Below, piece by piece: positions 35,401-43,851 of a DNA stretch of 64,000 nucleotides. A program made the position numbers and the translations under genes. This DNA is from Prado023 sp963774745 (GTDB lineage Bacteria > Actinomycetota > Actinomycetes > S36-B12 > CAIYMF01): the NCBI GenBank assembly GCA_963774745.1, contig CAVZGE010000003.1:744001-808000 (forward strand), in the 5' to 3' direction. The notes beneath the pieces are model-generated. The model saw only the letters and a list, made by a program, of their open reading frames with translations. It was not told the origin of the DNA and searched no databases. How positions within the stretch are numbered: position 1 is the first letter of the stretch; each line of letters starts with the position of its first letter.

Positions 35401-36021
35401 CCCGATCTCGGTGCCGAGCAGCATCGTCCCGGTGGTCTCGACGGTCACCTGGGCGATCAGGGCGACATCCGTGCGCCCGGCGGCGGCCATCGCACGGCGG
35501 GCGCCGATGAGGGCAGCCTTGGCCTGCAGGAGGTCCTGCGCCGTCTCGATCAGGACGGCGTCGACGCCGCCCTCGAGCAGCCCGGCCACCTGCTCGGCAT
35601 AGGCGTCACGCAGGTCGACGAACGGGGCGTGGCCCAGGGTGGGCAGCTTGGTGCCCGGGCCGACGGAACCCAGGACCCAGCGGGGCCGGTCCGGCGTGGA
35701 GTAGCCGTCGGCCACCTCGCGGGCGATCCGCGCACCAGCAGCGGCGAGCTCGCGGATCCGCTCGGGGATGTCGTACTCCCCCAGGTTGGCCAGGTTGGCC
35801 CCGAAGGTGTTGGTCTCCACACAGTCGACGCCGACATCGAAGTAGGCGGCGTGCACGGCGGCCACGATGTCGGGGCGGGTCACGTTCAGGATCTCGTTGC
35901 AGCCCTCGTAGCCCTGGAAGTCGTCCAGCGAGGGGTCCTGGGCCTGCAGCATCGTGCCCATCGCGCCATCGGCGACGATCACGCGCTCGGTCAGGGCAGT
36001 CAGGAAGGAGGTCGTCGGCAT
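32465..36021 (-). pseudogene. metH: Cobalamin-dependent methionine synthase MetH, two frameshifts
   Basis: MetH transfers a methyl group from methyl-tetrahydrofolate to homocysteine. Modules in order: homocysteine domain with zinc ligands in GLNCATGP and VGGCCGTTPEH, pterin domain (SIGERTNANGSKAF), B12 domain with DVHDIGKNLV, and activation domain to the C-terminus. As written, the frame breaks twice 54 nt apart: an extra base near 34584-34587 (after ARTADWK) and another near 34528-34537 (before QDVLVDCLTFP). Removing one base at each site restores a continuous chain of 1184 residues, exactly family length, with the sequence between the sites reading RVADRLITDLRDNHGIP. The rest is pristine, so sequencing error is likelier than decay. 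Confidence 0.9.
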
Positions 36022-36040
36022 AGTGCCTCAAGGGTACGTG

Positions 36041-36060
36041 CCCACGGGCACCGCCGTGGG
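36041..36060. promoter_or_regulatory. Small hairpin/dyad upstream of metH
   Basis: CCCACGG (36041-36047) pairs perfectly with CCGTGGG (36054-36060) around 6 nt, 19 bp upstream of the metH start. An overlapping dyad GTGCCC-ac-GGGCAC spans 36038-36051. The region is shared with the divergent glycosyltransferase operon. It may be an operator for either gene. The cobalamin-box sequence expected for a B12 riboswitch is not seen. Confidence 0.3.
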
Positions 36061-36256
36061 GCGTTCCGGCGTCCGCTGCCCGGTCGAACACGAAGGGCGA
36101 TGGCACGCCCGTGGTACCGTCACCCTGTCGATCCGGCTCGTTGGAACGGTGCGCGGCACCGCCCCCCGGGCGCTGGCCCCGGGGATGTCCACTGGCCCCG
36201 CCCTCAGATCGGCAGCGCCTGTGCTGCGCAGCACCACCCCCGCGGAAGGCCCTCCG

Positions 36257-37444
36257 ATGGCCATCAGCTTCGGCATGCTCAGCACCTATCCCCCGACCCA
36301 GTGTGGCCTGGCCACCTTCTCCCACGCACTGGTGCGGCACCTCGTGGGCTCGGGGGCGGACGTCGGCATCGTCCGGGTCGTCGACAGCCCCCAACCGCCG
36401 CAGCCGCGCGTGGTCCATGAGCTCGTGCTCGGAGAGCGCCGGGCCGCACGTCCGGCCGCCGCTGCCCTGAACCTGCACGACGTCGCGATCGTCCAGCACG
36501 AGTACGGCATCTTCGGCGGTCGTGACGGGGCCGACGTGCTCGACGTCCTGGCCGACGTGCGCGTCCCGGTGATCTCAGTCCTGCACACGGTGCTCACGAG
36601 CCCGACCCCCAACCAGCGGCGCGTGCTGGCCGGGGTCGTCGCGGCCTCGTCGGTCGTGGTGACGATGACCCTGACCGCCCGGCAGCGACTGCTCGACGGG
36701 TGGGACGTGGACCCGGGCAAGGTGATGGTCATCGCCCACGGCGCCGAGGACAACCGCGCCCCGGAGCTCGGCCACGACGCCGTGACCCGCTGGGAGGACG
36801 AGGGCGGATCGCGGGGGCAGGCGGCTGCCCCCGGAGCCGCCGTGAGGCGCCCGAGGATCCTCACCTGGGGCCTGCTCGGGCCCGGCAAGGGCATCGAGTG
36901 GGCGCTGGCGGCGATGGCCGGCCTGGCCGACCTGGACCCCCGACCCGTGTACGAGGTCGTGGGCGAGACGCATCCCCGAGTGGTCGAGTGGGCCGGTGAG
37001 TCCTATCGCGAGGGGCTGGAGGCCCAGGTCGCTGACCTCGGGCTCGCCGATCACGTGACGTTCGACGGTCGCTACCTCGACGGGCAGACCCTGCGGGGCA
37101 TCGTGCGGGCGGCCGACATCATCCTGCTGCCGTACGACTCGCGCGACCAGGTCACCTCCGGGGTGCTCACCGAGGCCGTCGTCGCGGGGAAGCCCGTGGT
37201 CTCCACGAGCTTCCCGCACGCTGTCGAGCTGTTGTCGTCCGGGGCCGGGCTCCTGGTCCCCCAGCGCGATGCGGACGCGATCAGCAGGGCCCTTCGCACC
37301 CTGCTCACCGATCCGGTCCTGACCGCGAGCATGGCCCGGACGTCCCTGTCGCTGGCCCCTGGCCTGCTGTGGCCGGCGGTTGCCGACCAGTACATCGCCG
37401 TCGGGGTGGGCCTCCTGGCCGAGGGTGCGCGGTCCGTCGCATGA
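36257..37444 (+). CDS. GT4-family glycosyltransferase
   Basis: A 395-residue retaining glycosyltransferase with a GT-B fold. The N-terminal domain carries TYPPTQCGLATFSHALVRHL and IVQHEYGIFGGRDGADVLDV. The C-terminal nucleotide-sugar domain has TWGLLGPGKGIEWALAAMAG and the acceptor/donor motif TEAVVAGKPVVSTSFPHAVE. The start ATG at 36257 has GGAAGG 7 nt upstream, so the long frame beginning at 35954 is not used. It is first of a translationally coupled trio with the next two genes (ATGA then GTGA overlaps). Partnership with GH130 suggests mannose from GDP-mannose as donor, by inference only. Confidence 0.9.
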   Translation: MAISFGMLSTYPPTQCGLATFSHALVRHLVGSGADVGIVRVVDSPQPPQPRVVHELVLGERRAARPAAAALNLHDVAIVQHEYGIFGGRDGADVLDVLADVRVPVISVLHTVLTSPTPNQRRVLAGVVAASSVVVTMTLTARQRLLDGWDVDPGKVMVIAHGAEDNRAPELGHDAVTRWEDEGGSRGQAAAPGAAVRRPRILTWGLLGPGKGIEWALAAMAGLADLDPRPVYEVVGETHPRVVEWAGESYREGLEAQVADLGLADHVTFDGRYLDGQTLRGIVRAADIILLPYDSRDQVTSGVLTEAVVAGKPVVSTSFPHAVELLSSGAGLLVPQRDADAISRALRTLLTDPVLTASMARTSLSLAPGLLWPAVADQYIAVGVGLLAEGARSVA

Positions 37445-38466
37445 TCGGACTCGGCCTGCCCGCTGCCCGATTCGACCATCTCGAGCGGATGACCACTGCG
37501 GACGGGCTGTTCGAGCACGCCCTGCTGGCCGACCCCCGCCGCGACCACGGGTACTGCCTCGACGACGTGTCCCGCGGCCTGGTGGTGGCCGTCCGTGAGC
37601 CGGATCCGGGCCCCATCGTGACCGGGATGGTGAGCTCCTACCTCCGGTTCACGGTCGAGGCCCAGGACGAGGGCGGGAGCTTCCACAACCGCCGGAGCAC
37701 CGACCGGCGGTGGACCGACTCGCCCTCGGTGGACGACCACTGGGGTCGGGCACTGTGGGCCGTGGGCACGACCGCGGCGCTGGCGTCGGGGCGTGTGCGC
37801 GACGAGGCGCTGACGGTGGCCTCCACCGGGATGCAGGTCAGGTCACCGTGGCCACGCGCCATGGCCTACGCCTCGCTCGGGGCCGCCGAGATCCTGGGCA
37901 CGCTGCCGGGGGACCGTGCCGCACGGGAGCTGCTCGTGGACGTGCGGACGATGCTGCGGCGACCCAGGATCGCCCATGGCTGGCCGTGGCCCGAGCCGCG
38001 GCTGACGTACGCCAACGCGGTGCTGCCCGAGGCCCTGATCGCGATCGGCCGCGCGCTGCACGACGAGGCGGTCCTCTCCCACGGGCTGGACCTGCTGCGG
38101 TGGCTGCTCGACCTGCAGACGCGTGACGGGCACATCTCGGTCGTCCCCGCCGGGGGGATGGCTCCGGGAGATGGGTTGCCGGGCTTCGACCAGCAGCCGA
38201 TCGAGGTCAGCGCCCTGGCCGAGGCCTGCTCGCGCGCCCACGACGCCACCGGCGACGTCCGCTGGGCGGACGCCGTGCAGCTGTGCGCCGACTGGTTCCT
38301 CGGCGCGAACGACCTGGGGGTCCCGCTCTATGACCCGGACACAGGGGGGTGCGCCGACGGGCTGCACTCGACCCGGATCAACCTGAACCAGGGGGCCGAG
38401 TCGACCCTGGCGGCGCTGTCGACCCTGCAGCTCGCCCGCCGACCCGCGCTCGCGGCCCCCCGGTGA
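37441..38466 (+). CDS. Alpha/alpha-barrel (six-hairpin glycosidase-like) protein
   Basis: A 341-residue all-helical protein. Repeated helix-hairpin stretches (HALLADPRRDHGYCLDDVSR, DDHWGRALWAVGTTAALASG, PRLTYANAVLPEALIAIGRA, and the end STRINLNQGAESTLAALSTL) match the pattern of six-hairpin glycosidase or N-acylglucosamine 2-epimerase-like proteins. No signal peptide is visible, so it acts in the cytosol. It overlaps both neighbours by 4 bp. Genes of this type regularly sit between a GT4 and a GH130 gene, and a role in making or trimming the same glycan is inferred. Confidence 0.75.
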   Translation: MIGLGLPAARFDHLERMTTADGLFEHALLADPRRDHGYCLDDVSRGLVVAVREPDPGPIVTGMVSSYLRFTVEAQDEGGSFHNRRSTDRRWTDSPSVDDHWGRALWAVGTTAALASGRVRDEALTVASTGMQVRSPWPRAMAYASLGAAEILGTLPGDRAARELLVDVRTMLRRPRIAHGWPWPEPRLTYANAVLPEALIAIGRALHDEAVLSHGLDLLRWLLDLQTRDGHISVVPAGGMAPGDGLPGFDQQPIEVSALAEACSRAHDATGDVRWADAVQLCADWFLGANDLGVPLYDPDTGGCADGLHSTRINLNQGAESTLAALSTLQLARRPALAAPR

Positions 38467-39953
38467 CGGCGGCGCTGGTCGAGCGGACCGATGTCGTCCT
38501 GCTCCCCGACCCCACCCGGGTCGTCACGCGGTTGTTCCTCCCGGGCCAGGAGATGCTGACACACGGGTTCTCGCGTGCCACCGCCGTCCTCGACCGCGTC
38601 CTGGCCCTGACCGACGAGCAGGTCGACCGGGCGCTCGGCCAGGTGCTCGAGGCGTTCGCCGGCCGCCACCGGGACCTCCCGGCGACCTTCGACGAGAGGT
38701 TCCGGCTCATCGCCCACCGCCTGGTCGATCCCGGGTCCATGTCCGCCCAACGGCGGCTGCTGGTCGGCGCCTACTTCAGCCTGGAGTACTCGATCGAGTC
38801 GGCTGCGCTGTTCAACCCCTCGATGGTCGTCCACCCCGACCAGGCGGGCGTTCCGGAGGGGACCACTCGCTTCGTGATGAGTGTGCGCGCAGTCGGCGAG
38901 GGGCACATCTCCAGCGTCGAGTTCCGCAGCGGGACCATCGACGACACCAACCGGCTCACCCTCGATGAGCCCGGCAGGCCGCTGGTGCAGCCGGTTCCCA
39001 CGCCCACAGTCCTGTCCAAGGCGCAATTCGTCCGGCAGCTGTCGGAGCGCGGCGCGGATGCCAACGACGCAGCCAACTACGTGCTCGACGAGTTGCCCGC
39101 CACCTTCGACCGTCCTGCCCTCGACCGGGCCATCGCAGCGCTGCGCGGGCAGCGGCTGACCCGCGGCCCGGCACGCAGGGCCGTCGAGGCCCTCGAGTCG
39201 ATCGCCGACTCCCAGTACTCCGTCGAGTTCCCCGCGGAGTCGCTCGTCTCCCAGCGGGTTCTCATGCCGGGCGGGCCGGCCGAGAGCCACGGTCTGGAGG
39301 ACCTGCGACTGGTGCGGTTCGCCGAGGCGGATGGTTCCCTCACCTACCGGGGGACGTACACCGCCTTCGACGGCCGGTCCGTCACGCCCGCACTCCTGGC
39401 GACGACCGACTTCCTGACCTTCCACAGCCAGCAGGCCATCGGTTCCGCAGCGCAGAACAAGGGGATGGCCCTGTTCCCGCGCGCGGTGGGGGGTCGTTTC
39501 CTGGCCCTGTCCCGATGGGACCGGGAGAGCTCGAGCCTGGCGCAGTCCTCTGACCTGTGGCACTGGGAGGCCGGACCCATGCTCCAGCCTCCCAGGAAGC
39601 CGTGGGAGATCGTCCAGGTCGGCAACTGCGGGTCGCCCCTGGAGACCCGCGCGGGCTGGCTGGTGCTCACACACGGCGTGGGACCGATGCGCCAGTACGG
39701 GATCGGGGCGATGCTGCTGGACCGCGACGATCCGACGATCGTCCTCGGCAGCCTGGCTGAGCCGCTGCTGACGCCGACCGCCGACGAGCGTGAGGGTTAC
39801 GTGCCCAACGTCGTCTACTCATGCGGGTCGATGATCCACGGCAACACCGTCGTGCTGCCCTACGGGTGCAGCGACTCGTCGATCCGTGTCGCGCTGGTGG
39901 ACCTCGACGGGTTGGTGGACGAGCTCGTCGGTCGAGGTGGTTCCTCGGGTTGA
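38463..39953 (+). CDS. GH130-family glycosidase/phosphorylase (beta-mannoside type)
   Basis: A 496-residue five-bladed propeller enzyme of family GH130, whose members phosphorolyse or hydrolyse beta-mannosides. Recognised blocks are SHGLEDLRLVRFAEADGSLT with TYTAFDG (cf. the EDPRI...YTAYD pattern), NKGMALFPRAVGGRFLALSR, and SSDLWHWE. The GTG start overlaps the previous stop (GTGA). An N-terminal helical region of about 110 residues precedes the propeller. Whether it phosphorolyses or hydrolyses cannot be decided without alignment of the phosphate-binding residues. No signal peptide is present. Confidence 0.85.
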   Translation: MTAALVERTDVVLLPDPTRVVTRLFLPGQEMLTHGFSRATAVLDRVLALTDEQVDRALGQVLEAFAGRHRDLPATFDERFRLIAHRLVDPGSMSAQRRLLVGAYFSLEYSIESAALFNPSMVVHPDQAGVPEGTTRFVMSVRAVGEGHISSVEFRSGTIDDTNRLTLDEPGRPLVQPVPTPTVLSKAQFVRQLSERGADANDAANYVLDELPATFDRPALDRAIAALRGQRLTRGPARRAVEALESIADSQYSVEFPAESLVSQRVLMPGGPAESHGLEDLRLVRFAEADGSLTYRGTYTAFDGRSVTPALLATTDFLTFHSQQAIGSAAQNKGMALFPRAVGGRFLALSRWDRESSSLAQSSDLWHWEAGPMLQPPRKPWEIVQVGNCGSPLETRAGWLVLTHGVGPMRQYGIGAMLLDRDDPTIVLGSLAEPLLTPTADEREGYVPNVVYSCGSMIHGNTVVLPYGCSDSSIRVALVDLDGLVDELVGRGGSSG

Positions 39954-40065
39954 CGGGTACCGGCCCACCGACGGGCTGGCGCGCGCGGCGCCGTAGCCAG
40001 TTGCGCTGGCGAGGCGTACTGTCGTGAGCGCGGAGCCATTCAGGCTTCCGACCACGGGAGTCCCG

Positions 40066-40200
40066 ATGGCAGACAAGTCCCCCCGCCAGCACATGGCCAA
40101 GAAGTCCGGCAAGTCCCTCAAGGAGAAGCGGGCCGACAAGCACGCGAAGACCGACCAGAAGAACCAGGTGGCCACGACTTTGCCGGACAAGAAGCGCTGA
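40066..40200 (+). CDS. Small highly basic conserved protein (44 aa)
   Basis: A 44-residue Lys-rich protein (start MADKSPRQHMAKKSGKS, end VATTLPDKKR). GGGAG stands 5-6 nt before the ATG. A terminator-like hairpin follows 20 bp after the stop, so the unit is compact and self-contained. About a third of the residues are Lys or Arg and there is no hydrophobic core, consistent with a disordered nucleic-acid- or ribosome-associated peptide. I recall similar short proteins in other actinobacteria, always uncharacterised. Function unknown. Confidence 0.7.
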   Translation: MADKSPRQHMAKKSGKSLKEKRADKHAKTDQKNQVATTLPDKKR

Positions 40201-40220
40201 CCGTCCCGCTGAGCAGCTGA

Positions 40221-40244
40221 GCCCGTCGGTTGCCCGGGACGGGC
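40221..40244 (+). terminator. Hairpin after the 44-aa basic gene
   Basis: GCCCGTC (40221-40227) pairs with GACGGGC (40238-40244) around a 10-nt loop, followed by CCCTTC. A competing 8-bp stem joins 40201-40208 to 40235-40242. Either would sit directly after the small gene's stop. Confidence 0.4.
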
Positions 40245-40403
40245 CCTTCAGCATGCAGGTTCGGGTCGGTTCTCGGTCCCGATGCGGGGTTCGTCACGCC
40301 TGCGGCCACTCCTGGCCCTGTGGACGAATCGGACAAGCCACCCCACAGTGCGACGTATCCTGTGCTCCGGAAACCGTCCCGTTCGGCACATGAGGACCCG
40401 CAC

Positions 40404-41018
40404 ATGATCCACGTCACCGCTCGATCCCTTGCCGGGGTCGCCGCCGCAGGCTTGCTGCTGGCCGGATGCTCGAGTGCCCCGGACTCGTCGGGCACGACGG
40501 GTCCCGCGGCAAGCTCCAGCACCTCCGCGAGCACGGAACCGAGCGCGAGCGCCTCGCCGTCGCCGACGCTGACGGCCGCGGAACAGCAGGCGTTCGAGGA
40601 GGCCACGAAGGTGGTGCTGGCATACCGGCAGACGATCACGGATCTCTATAGCGGAGCCCGTACCAACCTCAACGACCTGAACGAGGTCGCCGCCGGTGAC
40701 CTTCGCGACCAGGGGCTCAAGAACATCCAGCAGAGCCTCAGCGACGGGTGGCGGCGGAGTCCGGAGGGCGCACAACTCGTGGTCGTTTCGGCGGCGCCAG
40801 TCGAGATTGGCCTCCTTGATGACCCCAACGCCGTCGTTGTGCGTGCTTGCATCGACGCGACCGCAGTCACAATCGTGAACCCGGATGGAGTGGCGACTTC
40901 TGGCATTCGTGAGGAGTTGGACTACACAGTTACCCGTACCACGTACCTCCCCGAGCCAAGTTGGGCAGTAACGGCGGTGTCCACCAACACCGACAACTCC
41001 GACGAGCGGGCATGCTGA
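40404..41018 (+). CDS. Secreted lipoprotein, function unknown
   Basis: A 204-residue lipoprotein. The signal sequence SLAGVAAAGLLLAGC gives a lipobox cysteine near residue 22, then a 40-residue Ser/Thr/Ala/Pro linker. The folded part (about 65-200, EATKVVLAYRQTITDLYSGA onward) is helical then strand-rich, a pattern common to small actinobacterial cell-surface lipoproteins. GAGGA is 7 nt before the ATG. Its last 7 bp overlap the start of the secreted protein downstream, so the pair is coupled. Confidence 0.8.
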   Translation: MIHVTARSLAGVAAAGLLLAGCSSAPDSSGTTGPAASSSTSASTEPSASASPSPTLTAAEQQAFEEATKVVLAYRQTITDLYSGARTNLNDLNEVAAGDLRDQGLKNIQQSLSDGWRRSPEGAQLVVVSAAPVEIGLLDDPNAVVVRACIDATAVTIVNPDGVATSGIREELDYTVTRTTYLPEPSWAVTAVSTNTDNSDERAC

Positions 41019-41979
41019 CGCGCCGCGTGGCCACCGCGTGCCTGGTTGCGGTCGCGTGCTTGACTCCGGTAAGCGCGTCCGCAGACGAGTCTGAGGACGC
41101 CGCAAGCGTGAACGTCGACCAGGGTGCGGGGGAGACGGCGGTGCGGTCGTCGACGTCAACGCCGGACACTCCACCACCAGCCCTGGCACGTCCTCCGGTG
41201 GGGGTGGGGGGACGACTCAGGCGGGATCCAGGTCACCTGGCAAGCGGGTGTGCACGTACAAGGGCGACGAGATCACGTGCACGTCCGAGTTGGGGGTGTG
41301 GTCCGAGGAGCGGCAGTGCTTCGTGCGGCGGGTCTCGCCGCAGCCACCCGTCGACCACGCGATCTGGGAGGGCCGCGAGGACGGGACGATCTATCAGTGC
41401 GTCCAGCCGGGCTCTGCCTTCAGCGCAGGTGTGGGCAACGGCTTCTGGTTCTGGGCGCCCAGCGCGGGAGCCGCCGGTGCCCCGGTCCTGGTGGACCCGG
41501 TCACCCTGGCCGAGAAGGCCATCGAGCGAATGGAGCTCGAGTCCCCCTCGGTCGGCATGACCCCGCTGACCGCAGGGGCTCCCCTGCTCGTCGGCATGGA
41601 CGCCTGGCTCTGGATCGACAACGCCGGACCCCACGGGTACGGACCGATCACCCGCACGGCCACGGCGGGCCCGGTCTCGGTGACCGCGACAGCCGAGGTC
41701 ACGAGGGTCGTCTGGGAGCTCGGCGACGGAACCCGGCTCACCTGCCGCAGCGCAGGCACCCCGTGGTCCCCCGACAAGGGCACCGGCCCCTCACCGACGT
41801 GCGGCCATCGGTACCTGACCCCGTCCACGCAGGAGCCGGACGGCACCTTCACCGTCCGGGCGACCGCGCACTGGCAGGTGGAATGGACCGGCGCTGGGCA
41901 GGCCGGCGAGATCACCTTCACGATGGACGGCGAGCGCGAGCAACCCGTGACCGAGGTTCAGGTCCTCCAGACCAGCTGA
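41012..41979 (+). pseudogene. Secreted PKD-like protein, one frameshift in a G-run
   Basis: The ATG at 41012 opens a signal peptide (RVATACLVAVACLTPVSASA). The frame is lost at a run of five G residues (41128-41132). With one more G the chain reads on through GGAVVDVNAG, a Ser/Gly linker (TSSGGGGGTTQAG) and a folded domain with paired cysteines (KRVCTYKGDEITC, TCRSAGTPWSPDKG, PTCGHRYLTPS) to 322 residues in total. The C-terminal part resembles PKD-type secreted proteins that often follow a lipoprotein gene in actinobacteria. A homopolymer error is the simplest explanation; slippage-based variation is possible. Confidence 0.7.
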
Positions 41980-41996
41980 CCGACCGACCGCAACGC

Positions 41997-43517
41997 TCAC
42001 AGTCGCCAGCGGGTGCGGTGTTGGGTGCGGATGGTCCAGGGTGCGCCGTTGTTGGCGGGCCAGGGTGTTCCGGCGGGTGCCCCGGGGGGTGGTTCGGTGA
42101 CTTCGGTTCCGGGTGGGGTGGGTTCGATGGTCCACATGCCGAGGTCGACCTGGCGGTGGTGGGTCCAGCAGAGCAGCGCCAGGTTGTCGATGTCCGATGG
42201 CCCGTCGGCGGCCCAGTCCTGCACGTGGTGGGACTGGCAGTTCTCGGCCGGGATCTGCATCCGGGAATGATGCAGCCGCCGTCGCGGGCCGCCAGGGCCT
42301 TGCGCTGCGCGGGGGTGGCGGTCCGGGAGGTGCGCCCGACGGCCAGCGGGATCCGGGGTCCGTCGAACAGCAGCGCGGCCAGGGCCGCGACCCGGCCCGC
42401 GGCGGTGGGCTCTGTCGTGGGCGTGGATCCCGCGCCGATGGTGGATCCCGCGCCGGCCGTGGGCGTTCCGCGGCCGTGGGCCCGGTGTTCTCGGGGCCGT
42501 AGCAGGTCCTCGGGGGTGTCTGGGCAGCGGGTGCCGAGGTCGGCCGGTTCGTCGCCCGGACACCGTGCGGGGGTGGTGATCGCGATGGGGGTGATGGTGG
42601 GGTCGCAGGCGGTGAACCGTTGTTCGCTGGGGGTGAGGAGGTGGCCGCGGCTGGTGGTCCAGACGGGGTCCCCGTGCTGGGTGTGTTCGAGGGTGACGGT
42701 CAGGGCCACGGGCAGCCCGCCGCGGGTGGGAAGCGCGCCCGCGGTGGCGGCGGTGTTGACGAGCTCGATCAGGGCGTCGGCGCGCCGTGCTCCGGCGGGG
42801 GTGTGGTCGGCGGTGGAGCGGAGTCGTTCGGCCAGGGCGTCGATGGCGGCGATCACGGCTTCGCCTTCGAGGCGGGGCAGGGTGCCGGAGAGGATGACGG
42901 TGTCGCCGAGTAGGGCGAAGGACAGGTCCCGGGTGCTGTGCGCGTCGGCTTCATCGGTGCTGGGGTCGTCGGTGGGTGGGTGCAGCAGGCGGATGGCGCT
43001 GAGCACGAACCGGGTGATCATCGGCGGGGACCACTGCCCCCACCGGGGTTCCAGGGTGCTGATCACCGCCGCCAGCTGGTCGGTGGTGAGCGGGCCGGTG
43101 TTGCGGGCGAGGGCGTCGACGTGTTCGGAGGTGATGATCCCGGCGGCCCACGCACCGGCCAGGGCCGGGTGCCCGGCGGCCAGGGCCCCGGTGCGGGCCA
43201 GCCGGCGGGCCTGTGGGTGGTGCCAGCCGCGGGCGGCCAGGACCGCCCCGGGGCCGACCAACGGCAGGCTGCCGGCGGTGGTGGCGGCGTGCATCCGGCG
43301 GGCCAGCTCGTACTCGACCACGGCGAACGCCCCAGCCAGCACCTCCACATCAGCGCAGGGGCGGTCCCCGGCGAGCAGACCCATCGCGGGCAGGTCCCCA
43401 ACCGCGCACGAGGTGGCCCGCTCCCAGAGCGCCGGCCACCTCTTCCGACGCGGCCGGTACCGCGGCCACCGCCCGCCGGTCGACCACCACCTGCTGGTCG
43501 ACGATCGTGCTCGTCAC
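41997..43517 (-). pseudogene. DUF222/13E12-type HNH endonuclease, two frameshifts
   Basis: A 13E12-repeat (DUF222) protein with a C-terminal HNH nuclease domain. The N-terminal region includes AGAFAVVEYELARRMHAATT and SGTLPRLEGEAVIAAIDALA. The HNH core is RDGGCIIPGC, then ENCQSHHVQDWAADG, then LALLCWTHHRQVDLG. The frame breaks near 43434 (one extra base, after TSTIVDQQVVV...EEVA) and near 42257 (one missing base, after IIPGC). The two changes cancel, so the corrected gene is exactly 506 codons plus stop. The GTG start at 43515-43517 lies 16 bp from a perfect SOS box. These proteins are numerous in actinobacteria and of uncertain role. Confidence 0.85.
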
Positions 43518-43533
43518 AACCCCCACCCCCCGT

Positions 43534-43549
43534 TCGAACTGATGTTCGA
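43534..43549. promoter_or_regulatory. LexA SOS box
   Basis: TCGAAC-tgat-GTTCGA is a perfect match to the actinobacterial LexA palindrome TCGAAC-N4-GTTCGA. It directly abuts the -10 element of the HNH gene promoter and lies 16 bp before its GTG, so LexA would block transcription until DNA damage. SOS boxes upstream of 13E12-family genes are known in Mycobacterium tuberculosis. Confidence 0.88.
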
Positions 43550-43578
43550 ATCCTATCAGGGACGACCGACACCAACAA
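43550..43578 (-). promoter_or_regulatory. Promoter of the HNH endonuclease gene
   Basis: On the minus strand, TTGTTG (43573-43578) as -35 and TAGGAT (43550-43555) as -10 are separated by exactly 17 bp. The start point would fall inside the adjoining SOS box. Confidence 0.65.
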
Positions 43579-43597
43579 CCCCGACCCGGGTGTCGGT
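43565..43597. repeat. 9-bp inverted repeat upstream of the SOS promoter
   Basis: ACCGACACC (43565-43573) and GGTGTCGGT (43589-43597) are perfect complements around 15 bp. The left arm overlaps the -35 region of the HNH promoter. It may be a second operator or a transcription barrier. Nothing else is recognisable in 43518-43851 apart from the promoter elements and the remnant described next. Confidence 0.45.
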
Positions 43598-43706
43598 GGA
43601 CACCGCCCGGCCCCCGAGCGCACCCGCCGGCGAGCACGGATGCAGTGGCTTATGCGCTCCTATTGCGTGTTGCTATACGACCCGATAGATCCCTACACTC
43701 AGGCGG

Positions 43707-43787
43707 ATGGATCCCGTCAGCAACCCCTACGCGCCCGGTGCCGGGCGACCGAACCGGCACCTCCGGCAGGGATCCCAGCCCTCCTGA
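43707..43787 (+). pseudogene. Truncated gene head (NPYAPGAG leader of an AAA-ATPase-like gene)
   Basis: A 26-codon frame, MDPVSNPYAPGAG followed by unrelated residues and a stop. The first 13 residues match the N-terminus I associate with a family of actinobacterial ATP-binding (AAA) proteins. A good promoter precedes it: TTGCTA (43670-43675), an 18-bp spacer, TACACT (43694-43699), with the ATG 7 nt after the -10 box, which suits leaderless transcription. The body of the gene is missing, and the next gene on the other strand begins 65 bp further. This looks like the surviving 5' end of a deleted gene, or a short regulatory peptide. Confidence 0.45.
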
Positions 43788-43851
43788 GCAGCCGGCACGC
43801 GAACCGGCACCGGCCCTCACGATTCACGCGCTCGCCCCCGAAGGCGGTGGG

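Noticed and set aside
36022..36256. Possible cobalamin riboswitch before metH
   Set aside because: The 235-bp divergent region lacks a recognisable B12 box or the long folded leader. Only a small dyad is present.
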